Positions 33,450 to 41,904 of a stretch of 64,000 bases of DNA are shown here, one piece after another. The DNA comes from Thermoanaerobaculia bacterium (lineage in GTDB: Bacteria > Acidobacteriota > Thermoanaerobaculia > Multivoradales > Multivoraceae): the NCBI GenBank assembly GCA_022826745.1, contig JAJDUI010000023.1, positions 1-64,000 of the forward strand, written 5' to 3'. A model generated the notes under the pieces. It was not told where the DNA came from. It saw only the letters and a list, made by a program, of their open reading frames with translations, and made no database searches. Position numbers and translations under genes: made by a program. Within the stretch, counting starts at the first letter, position 1; every line of letters starts with the position of its first letter.

Positions 33450-34093
33450 CGGTGGCACCCCGTGCAGTCCTCGGGCGGCGCGAGCGCGCGTTCCGCGATC
33501 GCCAACTCGGCGAAGGCCTCGTGGTCGCCAGTCGGTATCCACTCCATGTCGGTCACCGCTTCGAGCGGCCGCAGGTATGGCCCCGGGTCGCGGTGGCAAT
33601 CGAGGCACCAGCTCATGCTCAGGGGTTCCACCTGGGACACGACCTCCATCTCATGGACCGGGCCGTGGCAGGTCCGGCAGCCGACACCGGCCGCGACGTG
33701 GACGCTGTGGTCGAAGAAAGCGTAGTCGGGAAGATTGTGGATGCGCACCCAGCGCATCGGACGATTCTGTTCGACGCTCTTGCGAATCGGCTCCAGCAGT
33801 TCGCTGTCCCGGACGGCGACGTGGTGGCAGTTCATGCAGACCTGGGTCGGAGGAACGTTGGAAACCGCCGACTCTTCGACCGAGGCGTGACAGTAACGGC
33901 AGTCGAGGCCGAGTTCGCCGACGTGGAGGGCGTGGCTGTAGGGCACCGGCTGCGCCGGCCGGTAGCCGACATCGGTGTACTCGGGCGAGAAGAAGTACCA
34001 GATGCCGCCCACGACGACGGCGCCGACCACCGGCAGGGCGGCCGCCGCGTACAGCGGTAGCCTGAGGGTCCACTTGGGGAAGATCTGAGCCAA
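33446..34093 (-). CDS. actA: Alternative complex III pentaheme cytochrome c subunit (ActA)
   Basis: The 215-aa protein has one N-terminal membrane anchor (about residues 14-34) and five CxxCH motifs: CRYCH, CMNCH, CRTCH, CLDCH and CTGCH, the last almost at the C-terminus. The FSPEYTDVGYRPAQPVPYSH region and the heme count match the pentaheme ActA of alternative complex III and the related class of cytochrome c7-like proteins. It is the first gene of the minus-strand respiratory run and is divergent from the SCO1-like gene. Confidence 0.92.
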   Translation of the reverse strand: MAQIFPKWTLRLPLYAAAALPVVGAVVVGGIWYFFSPEYTDVGYRPAQPVPYSHALHVGELGLDCRYCHASVEESAVSNVPPTQVCMNCHHVAVRDSELLEPIRKSVEQNRPMRWVRIHNLPDYAFFDHSVHVAAGVGCRTCHGPVHEMEVVSQVEPLSMSWCLDCHRDPGPYLRPLEAVTDMEWIPTGDHEAFAELAIAERALAPPEDCTGCHR

Positions 34094-34109
34094 GATTCCG
34101 TACCGAGAA

Positions 34110-34128
34110 GCAGGGTACGAAGCCCTGC
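34110..34128. promoter_or_regulatory. Inverted repeat in the actA/SCO1 divergent region
   Basis: GCAGGG-N7-CCCTGC lies 17 bp upstream of the actA ATG in the 110-bp gap between two divergent genes. It may be an operator or part of the leader hairpin of the respiratory operon. No clear -35/-10 pair is visible. Confidence 0.3.
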
Positions 34129-34203
34129 CCGATCCGAGGTCGCGCGGAGTGTACAGCGTGCTATCGAGGCGGTCAAAGCCCGGCGCCCGGATAGGCTCGG
34201 ATC

Positions 34204-34860
34204 ATGTCCGAGGACCCTCATTCCGGCCTCGATGGAGGCGCGGCGGAGCCTCGCCGGAGCCTGCTGAACCCCTGGCTTCTCGCGGCGCTGGCTGGTCTCG
34301 TCCTGATCCCGGCAATCAGGCCCCTGCTCCGGTTCGAGCCCGACCCGCCGCCGGTCCTGCGGCAGTTGCCGCAGTGGCGGCTCGTCGACCAGAACGGAGA
34401 GTCGTTCGGCGGTGACGAGCTGGCGGGCGAGGTCTACGTTGCCTCCTTTCTGTTCACGCGCTGCGCCACGGTCTGCCCACGCCTCACGGCCTCGCTGCGG
34501 CAGCTTCAGCGCCGCTACCGCGAGGAGGGCGTCGACGGCGTGAGGTTGGTGAGCTTCACGGTCGACCCGGCGCACGACACGCCGGAGCGGCTCCGCGACT
34601 ACGCGCAAAGCCGGAGTCTGGACCTGGAGAACTGGAGTCTCCTCACCGGCGCCGAGCCGAAGGTGCGTTCGGTGGTCGTCGACGGTTTCGCGCTCCCCAT
34701 GGGAGAGCGGCTCGACCTCGCCGGCGGTCTGGTCGACGTCGCGCACGCGGCGCGACTGGCTCTCGTCGACCGCGACGGCGGAGTTCGCGGCTACTACGGC
34801 TCCGACGCAGTCGGCCTGGACGAGGTCTTCCACCGCACCCGGCAGATCCTGGCGGAGTAG
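34204..34860 (+). CDS. SCO1/SenC-family copper chaperone-like protein
   Basis: The 218-aa protein has a single N-terminal membrane anchor (about residues 23-40) and a thioredoxin-like domain facing the periplasm. The copper/redox motif is CATVCP near residue 89 with a downstream His (DVAHAARLALVD), the three Sco1 ligands. Sco proteins insert or reduce the CuA site of cytochrome oxidase or act as periplasmic thiol-disulfide proteins. There is no heme-copper oxidase gene in this window, so its presence beside actA may reflect an oxidase elsewhere or maturation of a cytochrome. Confidence 0.9.
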   Translation: MSEDPHSGLDGGAAEPRRSLLNPWLLAALAGLVLIPAIRPLLRFEPDPPPVLRQLPQWRLVDQNGESFGGDELAGEVYVASFLFTRCATVCPRLTASLRQLQRRYREEGVDGVRLVSFTVDPAHDTPERLRDYAQSRSLDLENWSLLTGAEPKVRSVVVDGFALPMGERLDLAGGLVDVAHAARLALVDRDGGVRGYYGSDAVGLDEVFHRTRQILAE

Positions 34861-34865
34861 GGCCG

Positions 34866-35978
34866 TCAGGCCTCGGGCCGCGGTTCCATCTCCAGGATCC
34901 ACTGACGGATCAGAGCCACGGACTCGACATCGACGAGTCCGCGGCCGAGCTCGGGCATCATGATGCCCGGGTGCGTCGATTCCATCCGGTAGACGAGGAT
35001 CGATTCGTCGGGCTTGCCGGGAACGACCCCGTAGAGGCGGTCGCCGGTTCCCTGGCCGGCGGCGACCGGGTGCTTGTAGACGCCCAGCCTGGTCCGGTTC
35101 CGGTGTCCCTTGCGCAGGTCGAGTCCCGACGTGCGCCCGCTGCCCTTCAGGTTGTGGCAGTGGGCGCAGTTGATGTCGAGCCAGGTGCGGGCCCGTTCGT
35201 CGACACTGCCGGTACGCCCGGCGTTCCAGACCGGCGCGCGGGGCGCCTCGGCGGCCGGCGGCGCGCCCTCGAGGAAGCCCGTTCGCCGCCATCGCTCGAG
35301 CTGGTTCTCGGAGAGGGTGGAGCCGTCGGCCTCGGTGAAGACGAAGTTGCGGTTCAATTGCGCCGCCTGAGGGCCGATCGGCAGCACCCGCTCGCCGTCC
35401 GTCCGGTGGCAGGTCTTGCACTGGTTCGCGTTCGGCACCCGGTAGGTGTGCTCGATCCTCGCGCCTTCGGCATCGATCCATGACACCTCGAGGGGTCCGC
35501 CGACGATGGCAAGGTCAGCGTCGGTCAGTTCGGCGTTCCAGATGTACGGCAGGCCGACCCAGCCGTCCTCCTCGTGGACCAGCAGCCTGGTTTCCAGGGG
35601 CTGGAGGCCTTCCTCGGGAACCCTGAAGTCCGCGGGGTAGGCGAAGGTCTTCGAGATGACCGTGCCGACCGGGAACTCGAACGGGCCCTCCTCGCGGTAC
35701 AGGGCGGGCCTGACGTCGCCGCCGGGGCCTTCCGGCAGGCGCACGAAGCGGAACTTCAGCGCGTAGTCCGAGAACAGCGCCGTGTTCAGGCCGTAGGGCT
35801 CGACGCCGGCGGCCGGGATGTGGCTCGCGAGCTCCCCGGTGAACAGTCCCCAGGTCGAAAGCTTCGCCGGGTAGCGGGCGAACGGCCCCTGCCCGGAACC
35901 GCCTTCTCCAGCCGCGCAGCCCGCGAGCGCGAGTGCGGCGAGCGCCAGCGCCGCGGGTGGTGCGCTACGGAGCGCCAC
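34866..35978 (-). CDS. SO2930-family diheme c-type cytochrome lipoprotein
   Basis: The 370-aa product has a signal peptide with a lipobox (LALAGC) and belongs to the SO2930/HNE_0200 group. It carries two CxxCH motifs, CKTCH near residue 205 and CAHCH near residue 279, and the family sequence LSTWGLFTGELASHIPAAGV near the N-terminus. The function is unknown; a periplasmic or surface electron carrier is likely. In known genomes this family is usually adjacent to a right-handed beta-helix protein, exactly as here, with a 14-bp overlap between the two genes. Confidence 0.88.
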   Translation of the reverse strand: MALRSAPPAALALAALALAGCAAGEGGSGQGPFARYPAKLSTWGLFTGELASHIPAAGVEPYGLNTALFSDYALKFRFVRLPEGPGGDVRPALYREEGPFEFPVGTVISKTFAYPADFRVPEEGLQPLETRLLVHEEDGWVGLPYIWNAELTDADLAIVGGPLEVSWIDAEGARIEHTYRVPNANQCKTCHRTDGERVLPIGPQAAQLNRNFVFTEADGSTLSENQLERWRRTGFLEGAPPAAEAPRAPVWNAGRTGSVDERARTWLDINCAHCHNLKGSGRTSGLDLRKGHRNRTRLGVYKHPVAAGQGTGDRLYGVVPGKPDESILVYRMESTHPGIMMPELGRGLVDVESVALIRQWILEMEPRPEA

Positions 35979-37215
35979 CGGTCGCCGCGCCGAGATCGAC
36001 CGGCTGGGGTACTGCCGGGAGCGAACCCTGGTGCGCCGCCAGATCCGTGCTCACCTTCGGTTCACCGCCCGTGAAGACCGAACCGAGGTCGAGATTCACG
36101 AAGTCGGCGTCACCGTTGTTCTCGATGTAGAGCCGCAGGTCCGCGGGTACCTCTCCTTCGACCAGTTTGTCCGGGTTCGAAACCCCGTCCCAGACGATGT
36201 CAGGGAAGGCACCGCCGGCGAGGGCGACGAAAGCGTCCGCGAAGTCGCCGTTCGGGCCCTCGCCGCCGCCGACGAACTCGTTGTCGTGAATGTAGACGCC
36301 TTCGGTGTACGGATCGTAGCCGGGGTCGTTGTAGGTGCGACCGGTCGAGAGGTAGGAGATGACCGCCAGGTTCGAGTTCTGGTTGTGGTGGATCCGGTTC
36401 TCGAACAGCTCGACGTTGTCGCTCGCCATCACGATGATCCCCGAGCCGGCCGGGATCGTCGAGACGATCGCGCCTTCCTTGCCGAAGTTCGGCAGGTTGT
36501 TGTCCGTGATGTCGTTGTCGTAGACGCGGGCGTCGCGGCCGTCCTTGACTGGCAGTTCGGGCAGCGAGAAGACGAGCAGGCCGCCGGTGTTGCCGTGGGC
36601 CCGGTTGCCGTAGACGTCGGCGCCGGTCGTGTTCTCGATCTCGATGCCGGCCACGTTCTCCCAGACCTCGTTGCGCCGGACGACGACGTTGGCCGACTGG
36701 CCGACGTAGATGCCGGCGTCCGAGGCGCCGCGGACCCGGCTGTCCTCGATCAGGACGTTCGTGACCTGGACGGGGTAGAGCCCGTAGGCGCCGTTGTTCG
36801 TGTCGGGTCCGTTCGTCCATTCGACCCGGACACTCCGGAAGGCGGCTCCGGTGGTGCCCTCCACCTTGATGCCGTCGCCCCTCGTGTTCTCGACCGCGAG
36901 GTCCTCGACCGTGAAGTCGTCGGCGGTGGCGAGGAGCCCCTCGCCTCCGGTCCCCGGGGCCTGCGATGAGAAATCGAGAATCGTCTCGTCCATCCCCTGG
37001 CCGCGCACGGTCACGCCCTCGACATCCAGGGACAGTGTGGCGTCGAGTTCGAAGCGTCCGGCGGCGAGTTCGATGACCGCTCCGGGCTCGGCCGTCAGCA
37101 GCGCCTCCTGAAGGGTCCGGTGGTCGTTGTCTCCCGGACGCAGCGTCGCGTCCTCCTTCGCGCAGGCGGAAAGCGCGAGGAGGCAGACGGCGGTACAGAG
37201 AGTGTGTTGCTTCAT
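35965..37215 (-). CDS. Parallel beta-helix repeat lipoprotein (partner of the SO2930-type cytochrome)
   Basis: The 416-aa protein starts with a lipobox signal peptide (LLALSAC) and consists of right-handed beta-helix repeats. An opening TLQEALLTAEPGAVIELAAG is followed by repeated N-x-x-x-G-I and V-x-x-N-E-V type turns such as DAGIYVGQSANVVVRRNEV. It corresponds to the family that regularly accompanies SO2930-type cytochromes (TIGR03805/TIGR03806 pairing). Such beta-helices often bind or cleave carbohydrates, but no catalytic residues can be assigned by eye. Confidence 0.85.
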   Translation of the reverse strand: MKQHTLCTAVCLLALSACAKEDATLRPGDNDHRTLQEALLTAEPGAVIELAAGRFELDATLSLDVEGVTVRGQGMDETILDFSSQAPGTGGEGLLATADDFTVEDLAVENTRGDGIKVEGTTGAAFRSVRVEWTNGPDTNNGAYGLYPVQVTNVLIEDSRVRGASDAGIYVGQSANVVVRRNEVWENVAGIEIENTTGADVYGNRAHGNTGGLLVFSLPELPVKDGRDARVYDNDITDNNLPNFGKEGAIVSTIPAGSGIIVMASDNVELFENRIHHNQNSNLAVISYLSTGRTYNDPGYDPYTEGVYIHDNEFVGGGEGPNGDFADAFVALAGGAFPDIVWDGVSNPDKLVEGEVPADLRLYIENNGDADFVNLDLGSVFTGGEPKVSTDLAAHQGSLPAVPQPVDLGAATGGAP

Positions 37216-37255
37216 GGCTGGGGTTCCATTTCCGGGTCGTTACCTGGCCGGCGGG

Positions 37256-37268
37256 ATCATGCCATGAT
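37256..37268. promoter_or_regulatory. Perfect 6-bp palindrome in the divergent beta-helix/cytochrome promoter region
   Basis: ATCATG-C-CATGAT is a perfect inverted repeat in the 74-bp gap between two divergent genes. It could be a regulator binding site controlling both; no regulator is identified. Confidence 0.35.
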
Positions 37269-37289
37269 AGCCGCGAAAGGGGAGACCTC

Positions 37290-37808
37290 ATGCCGGGACG
37301 GATTGCAATCGCAGCGCTCGCCGTTGGCCTCGCGGGCGCGGCGGCCGCAGGGGACGACGGACCGGTTCCCGAGCCGGAGCCGATCGGCACGATGAGCGAA
37401 CTGATGATCAAGCTCATGTACCCGGCGTCGGACGCCATCCTCTACGTCGAGAGCCGTGCCCCGACCAACGAGGTCGAGTGGAACGAACTCCAGGCGCAGG
37501 CCCTCATCCTCGCCGAATCCGCCAACCTGATCATGATGCCGAGCCGTGTCGTCGGCGACCGTGACGAGTGGATGCGCGACGCCAGGCTGATGTTCGACGC
37601 CGGCGCCGCCGCCTACGAGGCCGCGCTCGAGCACGACCTGGACGCGCTGATCGCCCTGAACGAGCAGGTCTACATGTCCTGCGTCGTATGCCATCGCCGT
37701 ACCCGGCCGGACTACGGGAGGAACTACAAGCGCTTCGAGGATCCGCCGGCCGAGGCCCTTCCGGCCACGGGAGAAGCGCCTCCCGCAGAAGAGGGGCGGG
37801 TACCGTAG
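37290..37808 (+). CDS. Small periplasmic monoheme cytochrome (cytochrome c'-like)
   Basis: The 172-aa protein has a signal peptide (AVGLAGAAAAG) and a four-helix-like arrangement with a single CVVCH motif near residue 130 in the last helix (EQVYMSCVVCHRRTRP). C-terminal heme placement is typical of cytochrome c' and class-II-like cytochromes. The family's role (gas binding or electron transfer) cannot be decided here. AGGGGAG lies just upstream of the ATG. Confidence 0.75.
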   Translation: MPGRIAIAALAVGLAGAAAAGDDGPVPEPEPIGTMSELMIKLMYPASDAILYVESRAPTNEVEWNELQAQALILAESANLIMMPSRVVGDRDEWMRDARLMFDAGAAAYEAALEHDLDALIALNEQVYMSCVVCHRRTRPDYGRNYKRFEDPPAEALPATGEAPPAEEGRVP

Positions 37809-37875
37809 CTTCGTCCCGGCCGTTGCGGGGGGCGACGCTGCTACGATGGCGCGCTCAACTCCAGGAGGTCAGAAC

Positions 37876-38811
37876 ATGAACTTGATCGAAGCTCGCAGGC
37901 GGTCGGTCCGTAGCGCGGCGCTGCTGCTCGCGGCCGTGATGGTCCCGGCGGGGCTCGCGGCGGACGACTCCAACGCGGATGTCTGGGACCGGGTCGAACA
38001 CCACACGGTGAAGAACGGCGACGTGGGCATCCACTACGTCACGCTCGGCGAGGGCGAGCCGGTTCTCTTCATCCACGGCTTCCCCGACATCTGGTACAGC
38101 TACCGGCACCAGATGGCTGCCCTCGAAGGCGACTTCCGCGCCGCGGCGATGGACCTCCGCGGCTACAACCGCAGCGGCCAGCCGAAGCGGGTCGAGGACT
38201 ACGCGATGGCTCACCTGCTGGCCGATGTGGCGGCCGTGGTCGAGGACCTCGGCGCGCCGATCAATCTGGTCGGCCACGACTGGGGCGGGGCAATCGCCTG
38301 GCGGTTCGCGATCGAGCATCCGGACAAGGTGAAGCGGTTGGTCATCATGAACCTGACCCACCCCCGCGGCTATGCGAACGTGATCGCGAACGCGACCGAG
38401 GAGCAGCGCCGCAACGTCCAGTACGCCCGGAACTTCGCGTCGTCCGAGCCGGACGGCAGCCCGGTGCCGGAGGGGCTGCTAGGCCGCTACGAGAGCGAGG
38501 GCGAGAAGGTGGCCGGCCACTATCGCGAGGCGTTCTCCCGCTCCTACTGGGACGGCATGCTGAACTACTACCGGGCGAACTACGGCGGGGTCGCCGCCGG
38601 CGGCGAGTTGCCGAACCTCAAGATGCCCGTCCTCCAGTTCCACGGCCTCAAGGACACGGCGGTGGACAAGGACGGGCTCAAGAACACCTGGGACTGGGTC
38701 GACCGCGACTACACCCTGGTCACGGTGCCGACGGTCGGCCATTGGGTCCAGTTGGAGGCCGCCGACCTCGTTTCCGACACGATGCGCGCCTGGCTGCTGG
38801 CCAGGAAGTAG
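37876..38811 (+). CDS. Exported alpha/beta-hydrolase, epoxide-hydrolase-like
   Basis: The 311-aa form starts at ATG 37876, preceded by AGGAGG; the ATG at 37846 lacks such a site. A signal peptide ends near AGLAADD (about residue 29). The oxyanion motif is HGFPDIWYSYR and the nucleophile elbow is GHDWGG with Asp near residue 135. The final acid/His region includes VPTVGHWVQLEA. The Asp nucleophile and HGFPD place it with epoxide hydrolases or haloalkane dehalogenases. The signal peptide is unusual for the family and suggests a periplasmic substrate. The next gene follows after 26 bp. Confidence 0.85.
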   Translation: MNLIEARRRSVRSAALLLAAVMVPAGLAADDSNADVWDRVEHHTVKNGDVGIHYVTLGEGEPVLFIHGFPDIWYSYRHQMAALEGDFRAAAMDLRGYNRSGQPKRVEDYAMAHLLADVAAVVEDLGAPINLVGHDWGGAIAWRFAIEHPDKVKRLVIMNLTHPRGYANVIANATEEQRRNVQYARNFASSEPDGSPVPEGLLGRYESEGEKVAGHYREAFSRSYWDGMLNYYRANYGGVAAGGELPNLKMPVLQFHGLKDTAVDKDGLKNTWDWVDRDYTLVTVPTVGHWVQLEAADLVSDTMRAWLLARK

Positions 38812-38837
38812 CGTCACAGCCGCAAGGAGAATCCAGC

Positions 38838-39710
38838 ATGTCGATGACCCAGCATTCCAGGCGTTCGCTTCCCGTCTTCCTGGCTGGCGCCGCGGCTGCC
38901 GCGCTGGTGCTGGCCTGCGCGCCGGCCGAAGCACCGGTGGCGGATGCGGCGGGCGACGGCCAGGCCGCGGCGGAAAGCGAACCGGGGCGGGAGTACTACG
39001 AGATCCGCCGTTACCGCCTGGCGGACGAGGACAGCCGGCAGACCGTCCTCGCCTACCTGGAGAACGCGCTGGTGCCGGCGCTCAACCGGGCCGGGATCGA
39101 CAGGGTGGGCGTGTTCGGAGTCGAGCCGCCCGCCGAGGCGGACGAGCCGGTCGACCCAGTGGACTCACTTTCCGTGTGGGCGATCATCGCCTTCCCGACT
39201 GTCGGGGACTTCACGGCGATGAAGTCGACGCTGGAAGCCGACGCCGAGTACCTGGAAGCCGCCGCGCCGATGTACGCGACGCCAAGGCAGGAGCCGATCT
39301 ACGAGCGCGTGGAGAGCTGGTTCCTGCGGGCCTTCAAGGGCATGCCGGTGATGGAGCTGCCGCCCCAGACCGCGGCCGGGCAGGACCGGATCTTCGAGTT
39401 GCGTCTGTACGAGAGCCACAACGAGGAGACGGCTCGCCGCAAGGTCCACATGTTCGACAACGGTGAGATCGACATCATGCGGGATGTCGAGATGGCGCCC
39501 CTGCTGTTTGCCGAACTCCTGATCGGCGAGGACGTACCGGCCCTCGTCTACATCCTGTCGGCCCCCGACATGGAGGCGCACCGGGAGCACTGGCAGGCGT
39601 TCGGCGGCCATCCCGAGTGGATCCGGATGCGCGACATGGACTACTACAAGGGGACGGTCTCGCGGATCGAGAACGTGTTCCTGCGGCCGACCGCGTTCTC
39701 TCAGATCTAG
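38838..39710 (+). CDS. NIPSNAP-family lipoprotein
   Basis: The 290-aa protein starts at ATG 38838 after AAGGAGA. It has a lipobox-like sequence (LVLACAP) near residue 25, an Ala/Glu-rich spacer and two ferredoxin-like alpha/beta NIPSNAP domains (YYEIRRYRLADEDS... and RIFELRLYESHNEETA...). NIPSNAP proteins have no agreed catalytic function. Lipid anchoring and pairing with an exported epoxide-hydrolase-like enzyme suggest that both act on a compound outside the cytoplasm. Confidence 0.85.
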   Translation: MSMTQHSRRSLPVFLAGAAAAALVLACAPAEAPVADAAGDGQAAAESEPGREYYEIRRYRLADEDSRQTVLAYLENALVPALNRAGIDRVGVFGVEPPAEADEPVDPVDSLSVWAIIAFPTVGDFTAMKSTLEADAEYLEAAAPMYATPRQEPIYERVESWFLRAFKGMPVMELPPQTAAGQDRIFELRLYESHNEETARRKVHMFDNGEIDIMRDVEMAPLLFAELLIGEDVPALVYILSAPDMEAHREHWQAFGGHPEWIRMRDMDYYKGTVSRIENVFLRPTAFSQI

Positions 39711-39717
39711 CGGGGCG

Positions 39718-39731
39718 GGCCGCGCGCGGCC
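39718..39731. terminator. Palindromic GC hairpin between convergent genes
   Basis: GGCCGCGCGCGGCC is a perfect 14-nt palindrome in the 23-bp space between the NIPSNAP stop and the prepilin stop. It is a likely bidirectional terminator, although no T-tract follows. Confidence 0.4.
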
Positions 39732-39733
39732 GG

Positions 39734-40309
39734 CTACTCGGACGTGTCGGCTTCGGCGGCGCTGCCCGGCCAGCGTACCCAGTAGCCGTCGGCCCAGACC
39801 AGGTCCTCGTTGAAGTCGGTACCGCGGAAGGCGCCGATCTCGTAGGTGGACTGCGGCTGCTCCGTGGCGGAGCCGTCACGGCCGCCGCTCCAGATCCCGA
39901 TGACCTGGGTGCTCAGGAGCTGATCCGAACCGGCGAAGCCGAACCGGTAGGGGTTGTTCCAGCCGTCCCGTTCGGGTACGTCCTGCAGGTAGAAGAACGT
40001 GTTCGACGGGCGGAGCAGGGCGGAGAGGTCCGCGTGGGAGAAGTCGGGATAGGTGAACTCGCTCCAGCTGAACGTGGCGGTCGTGCTCGAGCCGGCGGCC
40101 GCGGCACTGACCTGGTCCGTCAGCCACTGCATCCAGGCGGAACCAACGGCCTTCATGTCGGCCTGGGTGCGGGTCTGGTTCGCGTTCTGCAGCCCGGTCA
40201 TCAGGTTCGGCACCAGCAGCGCTGAGATGATGCCGATGATCGCCACGACGATCAGGAGTTCGATCAGGGTGAAGCCGGCCTGCCGGCTGTGGGAGCGCGC
40301 TCCGGTCAT
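39734..40309 (-). CDS. Type II secretion/type IV pilin-like prepilin (GspG-like)
   Basis: The 191-aa protein starts at ATG 40309, preceded by AAGGAG. It has the class-III leader with prepilin peptidase site G-FTLIELLIVVAIIGIISALL, including the conserved Glu at +5. The mature part contains the pseudopilin pattern RDGWNNPYRFGF that marks GspG-like calcium-binding pseudopilins, then a variable C-terminus. No other secretion or pilus gene is nearby, so it is an orphan pseudopilin that would rely on machinery encoded elsewhere. Confidence 0.88.
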   Translation of the reverse strand: MTGARSHSRQAGFTLIELLIVVAIIGIISALLVPNLMTGLQNANQTRTQADMKAVGSAWMQWLTDQVSAAAAGSSTTATFSWSEFTYPDFSHADLSALLRPSNTFFYLQDVPERDGWNNPYRFGFAGSDQLLSTQVIGIWSGGRDGSATEQPQSTYEIGAFRGTDFNEDLVWADGYWVRWPGSAAEADTSE

Positions 40310-40470
40310 CTTCGTGCTCCTTGGTATGAGATTCGAGGTCCGGCCGCGGCGGAGTTTGAGGCGCCTCGCCGACGGCTTACAGGATGATACGGGGCGGAGG
40401 GCCGCGGCGTCCAAGCGGGAGCCCGTTTCTGTAGGGTACAGGGCAATCGCTGTCACGCTCCGGTGGGTCC

Positions 40471-41904
40471 GTGGACTTCAGCCGCTACGAATTCGATCCT
40501 GCGATCCATGACGAGATGTTCGTCGCGGATGGGAAGCCTCGCGACCACTGCCGCGCCGTCTACGAGGCGCTCAGGAACCTGCCCGACGGGGACCTGAACA
40601 CGATTCAGGAGCGAGTGACCCGCTCCTTTTCCCAGGAGGGCATCACTTTCACCGTCTACGGCGACGAGGAGGCGGAGGAGCGGATCATCCCGATCGACTG
40701 CGTGCCGCGCCTGCTCGCCCTGGCGGAATGGCGGGAGCTCGAAGCCGGCCTGGTGCAGCGGATCCGGACCCTCAACCTGTTCCTCGCCGACGCCTACGGC
40801 GACTGCCGCGTCGTCAGGGACGGCGTGATCCCCGCCGACGTCATCCTCGGCTGCCCGCAGTACCGGCTGGCGATGCGCGGCGTTGGCGTGCCGAACGACG
40901 TCTGGGTGACGATCTGCGGCACGGACATCGTGCGCACGCACGAGGGCTTCATGGTGCTGGAGGACAACCTGCGCGTGCCTTCCGGCGTGTCCTACATGAT
41001 CGCCAACCGCAAGGCGGTGAAGGCCGGTCTGCGCCTGCTCTACCGGCGTTCCCGCGTTCAGGACGTCGAGCAGTACGGCAGCCTGTTGCGGCAGACCCTC
41101 TGTGAGCTGTCGCCCGGGGGTCGCCCGGATCCGTGCCTGGTGCTGCTTACTCCGGGCACCTACAACTCGGCGTTCTACGAGCACATGTTCCTGGCTCACG
41201 AGATCGGCGCCGAACTGGTCGAAGGGCAGGATCTGCTGGTCAACGACGGCTTCGTCTACATGCGGACCACCTCCGGCCTCAGGCGGGTCGACGTGATCTA
41301 CCGCCGCGTGGACGACGATTTCCTCGATCCGCTCGTCTTCCGCGAGGACTCCCTGCTGGGCGTTCCGGGCCTGATGAACGCGTTCAAGCGCGGCAACGTG
41401 GCCCTGGCCAACGCTCCGGGAACGGGCGTTGCCGACGACAAGAGCGTCTACGCCTACGTGCCGGACATGGTTCGCTACTACCTGGGCGAGGAGCCCCTGC
41501 TGCAGAACGTCGAGACGCACCTCTGCCGGCGGCCCGAGGACCTGGAGTACACGCTGGACAATCTGGAGCACCTGGTGGTCAAGCGGGTCGGCGAGTCGGG
41601 TGGCTACGGCATGCTGGTCGGCCCGCACTCGACGCCGGAGGAGCGGGACGAGTACGCGAAGACGCTCCGGGCCGATCCCGCGGACTTCATTTCGCAGCCC
41701 ACGCTGGCGCTGTCGCGGTCGCCCTGCCTGATCGACGGCCACGCCGAACCGCGCCACGTCGACCTCCGCCCCTTCGTCCTGACTGGAAACGAGACCCGGA
41801 TCGTCCCCGGGGCGTTCTGCCGGGTGGCCCTGCGCAGGGGCAGCCTGGTCGTGAACTCGAGCCAGGGCGGCGGCGGCAAGGACCTCTGGGTGGTCGATCT
41901 CTGA
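40471..41904 (+). CDS. Circularly permuted ATP-grasp protein
   Basis: The 477-aa protein (GTG start at 40471) belongs to the circularly permuted ATP-grasp type 2 family (DUF404/407-like). Markers include EGITFTVYGDEEAEERIIPID, VWVTICGTDIVRTHEGFMVLEDN, SGVSYMIANRK and VKRVGESGGYGMLVGP, the last being an ATP-binding glycine loop. These enzymes are predicted to form amide or peptide-like bonds, but the product is unknown. It is followed by an alpha-E gene (TGATG overlap) and a transglutaminase-like gene (GTGA overlap), the conserved trio recognised in comparative genomics of peptide-forming or modifying systems. Confidence 0.9.
   Translation: MDFSRYEFDPAIHDEMFVADGKPRDHCRAVYEALRNLPDGDLNTIQERVTRSFSQEGITFTVYGDEEAEERIIPIDCVPRLLALAEWRELEAGLVQRIRTLNLFLADAYGDCRVVRDGVIPADVILGCPQYRLAMRGVGVPNDVWVTICGTDIVRTHEGFMVLEDNLRVPSGVSYMIANRKAVKAGLRLLYRRSRVQDVEQYGSLLRQTLCELSPGGRPDPCLVLLTPGTYNSAFYEHMFLAHEIGAELVEGQDLLVNDGFVYMRTTSGLRRVDVIYRRVDDDFLDPLVFREDSLLGVPGLMNAFKRGNVALANAPGTGVADDKSVYAYVPDMVRYYLGEEPLLQNVETHLCRRPEDLEYTLDNLEHLVVKRVGESGGYGMLVGPHSTPEERDEYAKTLRADPADFISQPTLALSRSPCLIDGHAEPRHVDLRPFVLTGNETRIVPGAFCRVALRRGSLVVNSSQGGGGKDLWVVDL

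Noticed and set aside
30162-33608. ActB start at 33608
   Set aside because: The extra 53 residues overlap actA in another frame; ATG 33449 gives the usual ActB N-terminus and an ATGA overlap.
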